Shown piece by piece: positions 42,501 to 50,994 of a DNA stretch of 64,000 nt (its first letter is position 1; each line of letters starts with the position of its first letter). The stretch lies in the NCBI GenBank assembly GCA_902475025.1, contig CABRXX010000003.1, positions 25,837 through 89,836 of the forward strand, in the 5' to 3' direction. This DNA comes from Merdiplasma sp905207905. GTDB taxonomy: Bacteria > Bacillota > Clostridia > Lachnospirales > Lachnospiraceae. A program made the position numbers and the translations under genes. The notes under the pieces were generated by a model. That model had not been told where the DNA came from. It worked only from the letters and a program-made list of their open reading frames with translations, and did no database searches.

Positions 42501-44336
42501 ATGGCAGAAAGTAAATGGATCTCTTATGTAAAGAAAATCAGACCCTACAATATTGTAAAGGGCGTTCGCTATCTGAAGCATTTTGGTTTTAAGGAATTTA
42601 TGATCCGTCTCTCTGAGCGGATGGAGCCGGAGGAGGTGCCTTACGGCCCCTGGTATGAAAATTACCGGGCCAAGGAGCCAAAGCTGGAACAGCAGCGCAA
42701 ATACCGTTTCAAAGAACCGGCGGTATTCAGCATTGTGGTGCCGGTGTATAAAACGCCGGAGCTTTTCCTGCGGCAGATGATACAGTCAGTGCTGGATCAG
42801 ACCTATCCCCACTGGGAGCTGTGTATTGCCAATGGAAGCCCGGAGGATGAGACGGTGTCCGGGGTACTTTTGGAGTATCAGGAGAAGGATGCCAGGATAC
42901 GGATTCAAAATCTCGAAAACCAGGGGATCGCAGGCAACAGCAATGCAGCTCTGGCCATGGCAGAAGGAGATTTTATCGGCCTGCTGGATCATGATGATCT
43001 GCTGGCTCCGGACGCCCTGTTCCAGGTGGCTAAGGCTTTGGAGCAGAGGGCTGGGAGAAGACCCATGAGGGAGGCAGAAGCCGATGTGATCTACACGGAT
43101 GAGGATAAGGTGACCGGGGATCTGACAGAGCATTTTCAGCCCCATCTGAAACCGGATTTTAATCTGGATCTCTTGCGCTCCAATAACTATATCTGTCATT
43201 TTCTGGTGGTGAGAAAAAGCCTGGTGGAAAAAACAGGAGGCTTTCGGAAAGAATTTGACGGGGCTCAGGATTACGATTTTATTTTCCGGTGCGTGGAGCT
43301 GGCAAGGGAAGTGGTGCATGTGCCGGAGATTTTGTATCACTGGAGAGTGCATCAGTCCTCCACCGCAGATAATCCCGCCAGCAAGCTTTACGCCTATGAA
43401 GCTGGGCAGCGGGCCATACAGGAGCACTTAAGGAGGCAGAATACGCCGGGAGCAGTGGAAAAGAAAAAGGATCTGGGATTTTACCGGGTCGTCTATCCGG
43501 TGAGGCAGGAGGCGCTGATCTCCATTGTGATTCCCAACAAGGATCACAGGGAATTGCTGCAGCGCTGTCTTACTTCTGTCTACGAAAAGAGTACTTACGG
43601 AAATTATGAGATTCTGATTGTGGAGAACAACAGTACGGAGAAGGAAACGTTTGACTATTATAAAGAAATCGACGGAAAGAGAAATACCCGGGTTTTGTAC
43701 TGGAAGGGGGAATTTAATTATTCCGCCATCAATAATTTTGGAATTAGTCAGGCAAAGGGAGAATATCTGATCTGCCTGAACAATGATATAGAAGTGATCA
43801 CGCCTGGCTGGATGGAGGAGCTTTTGGGCACCTGCCAGCGGCCGGAGGTAGGGATCGTTGGAAGCCGCCTTTATTATCCGGACAATACCATCCAGCATGC
43901 CGGGATCGTTGTGGGAATCGGCGGTATTGCAGGAAGCATGTTTGTAGGTATGAAAAGAGAACGCAGCGGTTATCTGCATAAAGCAGCCCTGATGCAGGAT
44001 TTAAGTGCCGTGACAGCAGCCTGTTTTATGGTAAAGCGCAGCGCTTATGAGGCAGCCGGGGGTTTTGAGGAGAAACTGGCAGTGGCTTTTAATGATGTGG
44101 ATTTTTGTCTGAAGGTGTGCCAGGCCGGATATCTGGTGGTGTACGACCCTTACGCAGAGCTTTACCACCATGAGTCAAAGACCAGAGGAAGCGAGGATAC
44201 GAAGGAAAAAGTGCAGCGCTTCCAGAATGAGATTGAATATATGAGGAGTCATTGGACGGACATTTTAAAGAAGGGGGATCCCTATTATAATAAGAACTTG
44301 TCTCTGTCCAAATGGAATTACTCCCTAAGGAGCTGA
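42501..44336 (+). CDS. Tandem-domain family 2 glycosyltransferase
   Basis: 611 aa with two GT-A domains. Domain 1 (about 75-330): FSIVVPVYKTPE, GLLDHDDLLAPD, YTDEDKV, QDYDFIFRC, YHWRVHQSS. Domain 2 (about 340-590): ISIVIPNKDHRE, IVENNSTEKET, CLNNDIEVITPGW, VAFNDVDFCLKV. This layout is known from rhamnan and O-antigen polymerising enzymes that add alternating sugars. The ATG at 42501 follows GGGAGG; an in-frame TTG at 42489 is rejected. Confidence 0.9.
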   Translation: MAESKWISYVKKIRPYNIVKGVRYLKHFGFKEFMIRLSERMEPEEVPYGPWYENYRAKEPKLEQQRKYRFKEPAVFSIVVPVYKTPELFLRQMIQSVLDQTYPHWELCIANGSPEDETVSGVLLEYQEKDARIRIQNLENQGIAGNSNAALAMAEGDFIGLLDHDDLLAPDALFQVAKALEQRAGRRPMREAEADVIYTDEDKVTGDLTEHFQPHLKPDFNLDLLRSNNYICHFLVVRKSLVEKTGGFRKEFDGAQDYDFIFRCVELAREVVHVPEILYHWRVHQSSTADNPASKLYAYEAGQRAIQEHLRRQNTPGAVEKKKDLGFYRVVYPVRQEALISIVIPNKDHRELLQRCLTSVYEKSTYGNYEILIVENNSTEKETFDYYKEIDGKRNTRVLYWKGEFNYSAINNFGISQAKGEYLICLNNDIEVITPGWMEELLGTCQRPEVGIVGSRLYYPDNTIQHAGIVVGIGGIAGSMFVGMKRERSGYLHKAALMQDLSAVTAACFMVKRSAYEAAGGFEEKLAVAFNDVDFCLKVCQAGYLVVYDPYAELYHHESKTRGSEDTKEKVQRFQNEIEYMRSHWTDILKKGDPYYNKNLSLSKWNYSLRS

Positions 44337-44342
44337 AAGCAA

Positions 44343-45302
44343 ATGGTAGAAGCCACAGTGATTATACCAAATTTAAACGGGATGCCTTATCTGGAAGGCT
44401 GTCTGTCCTCTTTAGAGCGTCAGACAGTGAAAAATTTTGATGTGCTGCTTCTGGACAATGGATCAGAGGATGGCAGTCCTGAATATGTGCGGGATCATTT
44501 TCCGCAGGTGCGGCTCCATCGCTATACGGATAACACAGGCTTCTGTCATGCAGTGAATGCAGGAATCCGCATGTCTGACGCCCCCTATGTGATTTTGCTG
44601 AACAATGATACTGTCTGTGACGAACGTTTGGTAGAGGAGCTTTTGAAGGGAATTAAGGAGCACCATAACAGCTTTTCCGGGCAGGCTAAGATGCTGCAGA
44701 TGAAGAAGCCGGAGCTTCTGGATGACGGGGGCGATTATTACTGCGCTTTGGGCTGGGCCTTCGCGGCAGGGAAAGGGAAAAAAGACCGGGGAGGCGGGAA
44801 GGACAAAAAGATTTTTTCCTCCTGCGGGGGAGCTGCCATTTATCGGAGAAAGGCTCTGGAGCAGATCGGACTGTTTGACGAGAAGCATTTTGCCTATCTG
44901 GAGGATGTGGACTTAGGATACCGGGCCAGGATTGCAGGATATGAGAACTGGTATTTGCCGAAGGCTGTGGTGTATCATGCAGGGAGCGCCACCAGCGGTT
45001 CCGCTTACAATGAGTTTAAGGTGCGCCATACCTCCAGAAACAGCGTGTATTTGATTATGAAGAATATGCCCTGGCCGCAGATCCTTTTGAATTTTCCCTT
45101 TTTGATGGCAGGTTATGTGATCAAAATGGTATTTTTTGCCAGAAAGGGTTTTTTCCGCCAATACGTGACGGGGATACGAAAAGGCATTTTTTTGGCTCAG
45201 AAAGAGGATAAGGTTGTTTTTGAAAAAAAGAACTTTAAAAACTATGTGAAGATCCAGATGGAGCTGTGGTTCAATATGATCCGCAGGATCGGGGATTTTT
45301 AG
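44343..45302 (+). CDS. Family 2 glycosyltransferase (rhamnosyltransferase-like)
   Basis: 319 aa. ATVIIPNLNGMPYLEGCL, DVLLLDNGSEDGS, and LLNNDTVCDERLVE form the nucleotide-sugar site; HFAYLEDVDLGYRARI is the ED acceptor motif, as in WbbL-type rhamnosyltransferases. Residue range 255-275 (LLNFPFLMAGYVIKMVFF) is hydrophobic and may anchor it to the membrane. It lies six bases after the tandem glycosyltransferase. Confidence 0.88.
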   Translation: MVEATVIIPNLNGMPYLEGCLSSLERQTVKNFDVLLLDNGSEDGSPEYVRDHFPQVRLHRYTDNTGFCHAVNAGIRMSDAPYVILLNNDTVCDERLVEELLKGIKEHHNSFSGQAKMLQMKKPELLDDGGDYYCALGWAFAAGKGKKDRGGGKDKKIFSSCGGAAIYRRKALEQIGLFDEKHFAYLEDVDLGYRARIAGYENWYLPKAVVYHAGSATSGSAYNEFKVRHTSRNSVYLIMKNMPWPQILLNFPFLMAGYVIKMVFFARKGFFRQYVTGIRKGIFLAQKEDKVVFEKKNFKNYVKIQMELWFNMIRRIGDF

Positions 45303-45346
45303 GAAGAGCAGGTTTTTAATCTACAAAGCCCCAGAGGTGAGAAAAA

Positions 45347-46747
45347 TTGATTAAAGATAATCAAAAATATTTTAATCGGCTGCACGTACTCATTGATGCG
45401 CTGGTGATTACATTTTCCTATGTGCTTGCCTGGTTTATCCAGATCCATATTTTTGTAAGGGGGACAGCGGGAACTCTTTCGGTTCAGACCTACATGTCCG
45501 CTCTGATCTTTCTGGTTCCGGGCTTTCTGATCCTATATTACGGCTTCAATCTCTATACGCCCAAGCGGGTTCAGGGACGGCGGCTGGAGGCGGCCAATAT
45601 TTTCAGTGCCAACATGATCGGAATGCTGGTGTTTATGTTTGTGCTGTATATGATCAACGAACCGGATTTCTCCCGGCCCATGGTGATTATGTTTATTGGG
45701 ATCAACGTCACTCTCACTGTGATCGAGCGGAATGTAATCCGCATGGTGCTTATGAATATCCGGCGCCGGGGCATGAACTTAAAGCACATTATTCTGGTTG
45801 GCTACAGCCGGGCGGCGGAGGAATACATTGACCGGATTGTACAGAACCCTCAGTGGGGATATCAGGTGAATGGGATTTTGGATGACTTTGTCCGTCCCGG
45901 CACCACCTACAAAAATATCAAGGTTGTAGGGAATATTCAGGATCTGGAGCGGGTTTTAAGCAGAATCAATCTGGACGAGATCGCCATTACCCTGGGGCTG
46001 AATGAGTACTATAAGTTAAAATCTATTGTGGCAGTGTGCGAGAAATCAGGAGTTCACACGAAATTTGTTCCTGACTATATTGATATTATTCCCACCAGAC
46101 CTTATACGGAGGATCTGCTGGGGCTTCCGGTAATTAATATCCGTCATGTGCCTCTTACCAACACCTTCAATATGATGGTGAAGCGGTCGATGGACATTGT
46201 AGGATCCTTTCTGGCTATCCTTTTGTTTTCGCCGGTCATGCTTTTGACGGCGATGGCCATTAAGGCCACTTCGCCGGGGCCTCTGATCTTTACCCAGGTG
46301 CGGGTGGGACTTCACAACCGGCCCTTTAAGATGTACAAGTTCCGTTCCATGGAGGTGCAGAGCGTTCGGGATGAGAAGAAGGGATGGACCACAAAGGATG
46401 ATCCCAGGGTCACCAGAATTGGAAAGCTGATCCGAAAGACCAGCATTGACGAGCTTCCACAGCTGTTTAACGTATTGAAGGGAGATATGAGTCTGGTAGG
46501 CCCAAGGCCGGAGCGCCCTCAGTATGTGGAAAAGTTCCGGGAGGAGATCCCAAGATACATGGTAAAGCATCAGGTACGGCCGGGAATGACCGGCTGGGCT
46601 CAGATTAACGGGTATCGAGGGAATACTTCTATCAAGCGGAGAATCGAGCATGATATCTATTATATTGAAAACTGGACGGTGGGGCTGGATATCAAGATCC
46701 TGGTCCTGACAGTGTTTAAAGGTTTTATCAACAAGAATGCCTATTAG
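45347..46747 (+). CDS. Polyprenyl-phosphate sugar-1-phosphate transferase (initiator 2, WcaJ-like)
   Basis: 466 aa. Four N-terminal helices, a CoA-binding-like middle domain (LKHIILVGYSRAAEEYIDRI), a fifth helix (MDIVGSFLAILLFSPVMLL) and the catalytic domain with YKFRSMEVQS, DELPQLFNVLKGDMS and VGPRPERPQ. This is the undecaprenyl-phosphate glucose phosphotransferase (WcaJ/EpsE) architecture. It starts at TTG, preceded by AGAGGTGAG. A second initiating enzyme in one cluster suggests either two glycans or a replaced initiator. Confidence 0.93.
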   Translation: MIKDNQKYFNRLHVLIDALVITFSYVLAWFIQIHIFVRGTAGTLSVQTYMSALIFLVPGFLILYYGFNLYTPKRVQGRRLEAANIFSANMIGMLVFMFVLYMINEPDFSRPMVIMFIGINVTLTVIERNVIRMVLMNIRRRGMNLKHIILVGYSRAAEEYIDRIVQNPQWGYQVNGILDDFVRPGTTYKNIKVVGNIQDLERVLSRINLDEIAITLGLNEYYKLKSIVAVCEKSGVHTKFVPDYIDIIPTRPYTEDLLGLPVINIRHVPLTNTFNMMVKRSMDIVGSFLAILLFSPVMLLTAMAIKATSPGPLIFTQVRVGLHNRPFKMYKFRSMEVQSVRDEKKGWTTKDDPRVTRIGKLIRKTSIDELPQLFNVLKGDMSLVGPRPERPQYVEKFREEIPRYMVKHQVRPGMTGWAQINGYRGNTSIKRRIEHDIYYIENWTVGLDIKILVLTVFKGFINKNAY

Positions 46748-46774
46748 GGGCAGAGCGCAGAAAGGAGCGTTGTT

Positions 46775-48520
46775 ATGTCAGATACACCCAGAAACGATGA
46801 GAGCATCCGGGAAAACGAACATCAGTCTCAGTATCGGGATGCCATAGGGAACAAAGAGGCTTACCGTCCGTTGGGGACAGAGGAGAACTGGGAGCAGAAA
46901 GCTCCTTCCGGTTATGAAGAAAAGGATAACAGGAGGAATGACCGGCAGGGCGCTGAGGACGGCACAGGAGCGCATCAGCAGAGCTTTGAAGAAAATGGAG
47001 AGGAAAGCAGTGATCAGCCGGGCTATGGCGGGAACCCAGGAGGCTATCAGCAGGGCTATTATGGGAACGCAGGGGGGTATCGGCAGAACTTTGCCGGAAA
47101 TGCAGCAGGTTACCAACAAGGTTTCCAGGGCAATGCCAGTGGCTATCAGCAGGGCTATTATGGGAACGCAGGGGGGTATCAGCAGGGCTATGGCGGGAAC
47201 GCGGGAGGTTATCAGCAGGGCTATGGCGGGAACCCAGGAGGCTATCAGCAAGGATATGCCGGAAATGCAGGAGGTTATCAGCAAGGGTATGCGGGAACCC
47301 CAGGAGGCTATCAGCCGGGCTATGGCGGGAACCCAGGAGGTTATCAACAGAATTTTGCCGGGAATGCGGGAGGCTATCAGCAGAACGTTGGTGGAAAAGC
47401 AGGCGGCCGCGGGCAGAATTTTCAGGGCAACCCAGGTGGTTACGGACCGGGATACGGGCCTCAGGGAGGCCGACAGCAGAATTTCCAGGGCAGTTACGGA
47501 AACGGAAAGCCGCCGAAGAAGAAAAAGCGCAGAAAGGTTCTGTTTATTGTAGAAATTCTTGTTCTTTTGATTTTGGCGCTGGGACTGTTCCTGTTTGTGC
47601 AGCTGGGACGGATCGACCGTGTGAAGCTGAAGGATATTTTAGTGAATGAAGGAGCAGGGAGCCAGAGCGGATATCAGAATATTGTGGTGTACGGCGTGGA
47701 CTCCCGTCAGGATCAGCTCACCAAAGACAGCCACAGCGATACCATTGTGATCTGCAGCATCAATAAAAAGACAAAAGAGATCAAGATGGTGTCCGTATAC
47801 CGGGATACCTATCTGGATAATACCAACGGAGAGTACCGCAAGGCAACAGAGTGTTATTATTTCGGCGGTCCGGAGCGCTCTATCAATATGCTGAATACCA
47901 ATCTGGATCTGAATATTACAGATTATGTGACCGTAAACTTTAATGCAGTGGTGGAAGCAGTGGATCGTCTGGGAGGAATCGACCTGGAGATTACAGAGGA
48001 AGAGCTGAAGTGGCTCAACGGCTATCAGTACGACCAGGTGGAAAATTCTCAGGTGCAGGCAGAGTATGAGCCTCTTCCCGCAGCCGGGTATCAGCACTTA
48101 AACGGCAATCAGGCGCTGGCCTACAGCCGGATCCGCTACACGGAAGGATATGATTTTAAGCGGACAGAACGGCAGCGGACGGTGATGATGAAGATTTTTG
48201 AGAAGGCAAAGACCCAGGGCGTACCTGCGCTGCTGTCCATGGTGGACGCTATGCTTCCCATGGTCTCCACCAGTCTTTCCAATACAGAGCTGATCAGCCT
48301 GGCTTCCGGCATTGCAGGATATACCATCGGTGAAAACACCGGATTCCCCTTTGACCAGTATGCTACTCAGGTGGACGGTTCGGATGTGGTGGTGCCTGTG
48401 AATTTGGCAGCCAATGTGACACAGCTTCATCAGTTCCTCTTTGGAGAGGAGAACTACACGCCTTCCCAGAAGGTTCAGGAGATCAGCAATACGATTATTA
48501 ATTATACAGGGATTCAATAA
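46775..48520 (+). CDS. LytR-CpsA-Psr family glycan ligase with Gly/Tyr/Gln repeat domain
   Basis: 581 aa. Residues 1-88 are hydrophilic; 89-240 are about 14 imperfect 11-residue units of the type GGYQQGYAGNA; 245-254 is a KKKKRRK patch, then one membrane helix (255-276). The extracytoplasmic LCP domain (about 300-510) has YGVDSRQ, SDTIVICS, SVYRDTYLDN, YVTVNFNAVVEAVDRLGG, YSRIRYTEG and RTERQRTVM, with the Asp and Arg residues needed for the pyrophosphate substrate. LCP enzymes transfer lipid-linked glycans to peptidoglycan. The repeat domain would be on the cytoplasmic side. It lies inside the glycan cluster, 27 bases after initiator 2. Confidence 0.92.
   Translation: MSDTPRNDESIRENEHQSQYRDAIGNKEAYRPLGTEENWEQKAPSGYEEKDNRRNDRQGAEDGTGAHQQSFEENGEESSDQPGYGGNPGGYQQGYYGNAGGYRQNFAGNAAGYQQGFQGNASGYQQGYYGNAGGYQQGYGGNAGGYQQGYGGNPGGYQQGYAGNAGGYQQGYAGTPGGYQPGYGGNPGGYQQNFAGNAGGYQQNVGGKAGGRGQNFQGNPGGYGPGYGPQGGRQQNFQGSYGNGKPPKKKKRRKVLFIVEILVLLILALGLFLFVQLGRIDRVKLKDILVNEGAGSQSGYQNIVVYGVDSRQDQLTKDSHSDTIVICSINKKTKEIKMVSVYRDTYLDNTNGEYRKATECYYFGGPERSINMLNTNLDLNITDYVTVNFNAVVEAVDRLGGIDLEITEEELKWLNGYQYDQVENSQVQAEYEPLPAAGYQHLNGNQALAYSRIRYTEGYDFKRTERQRTVMMKIFEKAKTQGVPALLSMVDAMLPMVSTSLSNTELISLASGIAGYTIGENTGFPFDQYATQVDGSDVVVPVNLAANVTQLHQFLFGEENYTPSQKVQEISNTIINYTGIQ
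47039..47494 (+). repeat. Tandem 33-bp coding repeat (GGYQQGYxGNx)
   Basis: About 14 units of 33 bases in the LCP gene, encoding Gly, Tyr, Gln and Asn almost only. Central units (for example GGYQQGYGGNA, GGYQQGYAGNA) are nearly identical in DNA, while the outer ones drift to GGYRQNFAGNA and GGRQQNFQGS. The DNA similarity makes copy-number change by slippage likely. Confidence 0.92.
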
Positions 48521-49437
48521 TGAAGAATTTATCAGTGACAGTGGTGATTCCCACTTACCGGCCGGATGAAAAGTTTAAAAAGCTGCTTTCCAGGCTGGAA
48601 AAGCAGACAAGACCGCCGGAGCGGATCCTGATCATCAACACCGAGGAGCAGTATTTTTCCTGGCAGGCAGTGGATGGAATTCGGGGAGCGTCGGTACTTC
48701 ACATTGGGAAGAAGGAGTTTGACCATGGAGGAACCAGAGATCTGGGAGTCAGGATGGCGGATACGGATCTGGTGGTATTTATGACTATGGATGCGATACC
48801 AGCAGATACGCATCTTCTTGAGAACCTGACAGCGCCCTTTGAGGAGGAGCGGGTGTGCGCCGCCTATGCCAGACAGCTTCCAGATAAGGACTGCAGTCCC
48901 CTGGAGGCTTATACCAGAAGATTTAATTATGGCCAGGAGAGCCGTATAAAGACAAAGGCGGATCTTCCAGAGCTGGGCATCAAGACTTTCTTCTGTTCCA
49001 ATGTGTGCGCCGCCTATCGGCGCAGTACTTATCTGGAACTTGGAGGCTTTGAAAGGCCTACCATCTTTAACGAGGATATGATCTTTGCAGGAAAACTGAT
49101 CCAGGCAGACCGGGCGGTGGCTTACTGTGCCGGGGCCAGGGTGATCCACTCTCATAATTATACCGGGGTTCAGCAGTTTCGCAGAAACTTTGACCTGGGG
49201 GTATCCCAGGCAGATCATCCGGAGATTTTTTCCATGGCAAAATCGGAGACAGAAGGGCTTAAGATGGTGAAACAGACTGCCAGATGGCTGATCTCAACCA
49301 AAAAAGCCTGGCTGCTGCCAAGCCTGGTGTGGCAGAGCGGCTGCAAGTTTTTAGGATACCGCCTGGGGAAAAATTATAAGAAGCTTTCCAGAAGATTCAT
49401 TGGATTTTGTACCATGAATCCGGAATATTGGACATAG
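48520..49437 (+). CDS. Family 2 rhamnosyltransferase-like enzyme
   Basis: 305 aa. VTVVIPTYRPDEKF, then FDHGGTRDLGV (F-x-H-G-x-T-R, shared with the enzyme at 31817), FMTMDAIPAD, and FNEDMIFAGKL as the acceptor-site ED motif. VIHSHNYTGVQQFRRNFDLG is also rhamnosyltransferase-like. It overlaps the LCP stop by one base and ends the glycan cluster. Confidence 0.87.
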   Translation: MKNLSVTVVIPTYRPDEKFKKLLSRLEKQTRPPERILIINTEEQYFSWQAVDGIRGASVLHIGKKEFDHGGTRDLGVRMADTDLVVFMTMDAIPADTHLLENLTAPFEEERVCAAYARQLPDKDCSPLEAYTRRFNYGQESRIKTKADLPELGIKTFFCSNVCAAYRRSTYLELGGFERPTIFNEDMIFAGKLIQADRAVAYCAGARVIHSHNYTGVQQFRRNFDLGVSQADHPEIFSMAKSETEGLKMVKQTARWLISTKKAWLLPSLVWQSGCKFLGYRLGKNYKKLSRRFIGFCTMNPEYWT

Positions 49438-49455
49438 AATAAACACAATTACCTG

Positions 49456-49478
49456 TTACACTGTGGTTCACAGTGTAA
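49456..49478 (+). promoter_or_regulatory. Perfect palindrome abutting the htrA ribosome binding site
   Basis: TTACACTGTG, GTT, CACAGTGTAA: 10-base arms with a 3-base centre, directly followed by GGAG. It could be a repressor operator or an RNA hairpin controlling translation. No T-run follows, so it is not a normal terminator. Confidence 0.6.
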
Positions 49479-49491
49479 GGAGTGATTTCAA

Positions 49492-50877
49492 ATGGATGAA
49501 AACAGAGAGTACAAAGACCGCCCATCCCATTCCGGCAAACGGCCATCCTGGCCGGGCGTTGTAATGTTGGGGGTGGTGACAGCAGGTGTTCTAGGCAGCG
49601 TGATCTTTTCCTTTACCGAGGGCGATGTGATAGGAATTCCTTCGGTGAAGGAGCTGCTGGAGGGAACAGAAAATATAAAAGAATCAGGAGCGAAGCTGCA
49701 GTCGGAGGAGCAGCAGGGACTGTATCTGGGAGAGACGGATCAAACCCAGTCGTTATCCGGAGAGAGGCCGAGAGGCCCCCTGGACGTGTCAGATGTGGTA
49801 GTTGCTACCATGCCCAGTATTGTGGCCATTACCAGTGAGACGGTGCAGGTGGTTGAGTCTTATTTTTATGGGACTGTGGAGATCCCGGAGGAGAGCAGCG
49901 GTTCCGGGATTATTATAGGGAAAAATGACCAGGAGTTTTTAATCGCCACAAATTACCATGTAGTGAAAGATGCAGATACCATGACCGTGTGCTTCAGCGC
50001 AGGGGAAGATTACGCAGAAGACGCTATCGTTTCTGCTAAGATTAAGGGCCGGGATACTGCCAGGGATCTGGCTGTGGTGGCAGTGGAAGAGCAGGATGTG
50101 CCAAGGAAAATCCGGGACATGATCCAGGTAGCGGTACTTGGGGATTCTGATGAACTGCAGGTAGGACAGCAGGCGATTGCGATTGGAAACGCATTAGGCT
50201 ACGGACAGTCGGTGACCACAGGAATTGTCAGCGCGCTAAATAGGCAGATGGAAGTGGAAGGAGAACTTCAGAATTTTATTCAGACGGACGCTGCCATCAA
50301 TTTTGGAAACAGCGGCGGAGCCCTGTTAAACAGTGACGGACAGGTAATTGGCATCAATTCTGCAAAAATTACCGGACAAGGGGCAGAAGGAATGGGATAT
50401 GCGATCCCAATCAATGAGGCCAAACCTATTCTGGAAGAGTTGGCGAATCAGACCGCCCGGGAAAAGGTGGAAACAGACAGACGTGGCAGCCTGGGGGCAG
50501 AGCTTCGCAGCGTATCTCAGGAAGCGAGACAGCTCTACAATATTCCGGCAGGAGTTTTAGTCTACCATGTGTATGAGGATTCCGCGGCGGCCAAAGCAGG
50601 CCTTCGCCAGGGAGATATCATCACCGCGCTGGATGGAAACCGGGTGAGCAGCCCGGAGGCTCTGGAGGGTCTGCTGGCCTATTATGAGGCCGGGGAGACC
50701 GTGGAGCTGGAGTATGAGACCGGAATCGGCGGCGCCTACGAGCAGAAAAAGGTATCTTTGGTACTGGAGGAAACAACAGCTTCCGGATATCAGGAGAATG
50801 ACAGCCAGCAGGAGCTGGGGCCGATCTCCCCCTACGACTTTTTCGAGGAGGATCCCTGGTTAGGAAACTGGTGGTAA
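49492..50877 (+). CDS. HtrA/DegP-type serine protease
   Basis: 461 aa, membrane-anchored protease that degrades misfolded exported proteins. One N-terminal helix (VVMLGVVTAGVLGSVIFSF, about 23-41) anchors it outside the membrane. Catalytic triad: His156 in TNYHVV, Asp192 in RDLAVV, Ser274 in GNSGGALL. A PDZ domain (about 335-435) with GVLVYHVYEDSAAAKAGLRQGD follows. The acidic/aromatic C-terminus ends DPWLGNWW. Placement after the glycan cluster suggests envelope quality control. Confidence 0.94.
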   Translation: MDENREYKDRPSHSGKRPSWPGVVMLGVVTAGVLGSVIFSFTEGDVIGIPSVKELLEGTENIKESGAKLQSEEQQGLYLGETDQTQSLSGERPRGPLDVSDVVVATMPSIVAITSETVQVVESYFYGTVEIPEESSGSGIIIGKNDQEFLIATNYHVVKDADTMTVCFSAGEDYAEDAIVSAKIKGRDTARDLAVVAVEEQDVPRKIRDMIQVAVLGDSDELQVGQQAIAIGNALGYGQSVTTGIVSALNRQMEVEGELQNFIQTDAAINFGNSGGALLNSDGQVIGINSAKITGQGAEGMGYAIPINEAKPILEELANQTAREKVETDRRGSLGAELRSVSQEARQLYNIPAGVLVYHVYEDSAAAKAGLRQGDIITALDGNRVSSPEALEGLLAYYEAGETVELEYETGIGGAYEQKKVSLVLEETTASGYQENDSQQELGPISPYDFFEEDPWLGNWW

Positions 50878-50994
50878 GAAAAGAGCGTGCCGGATCGGGA
50901 AAAACAGCAGAGAAGAGGAGTAGCCTGGCGGCGAAGAGGCGGAATTTGTGCAGAAGGCTGATTGCCGGGTACCAGGTGAAGATAAGGAGAAGAA

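Noticed and set aside
46778..47347. Long minus-strand ORF (189 aa) and a plus-strand ORF at 46914-47552 over the LCP repeat
   Set aside because: Both are frame shadows of the low-complexity 33-bp repeat; no ribosome binding site and the LCP frame is clearly the coding one.
47039..47494. CRISPR-like array
   Set aside because: Repeat units are contiguous, in frame and coding, without unique spacers.
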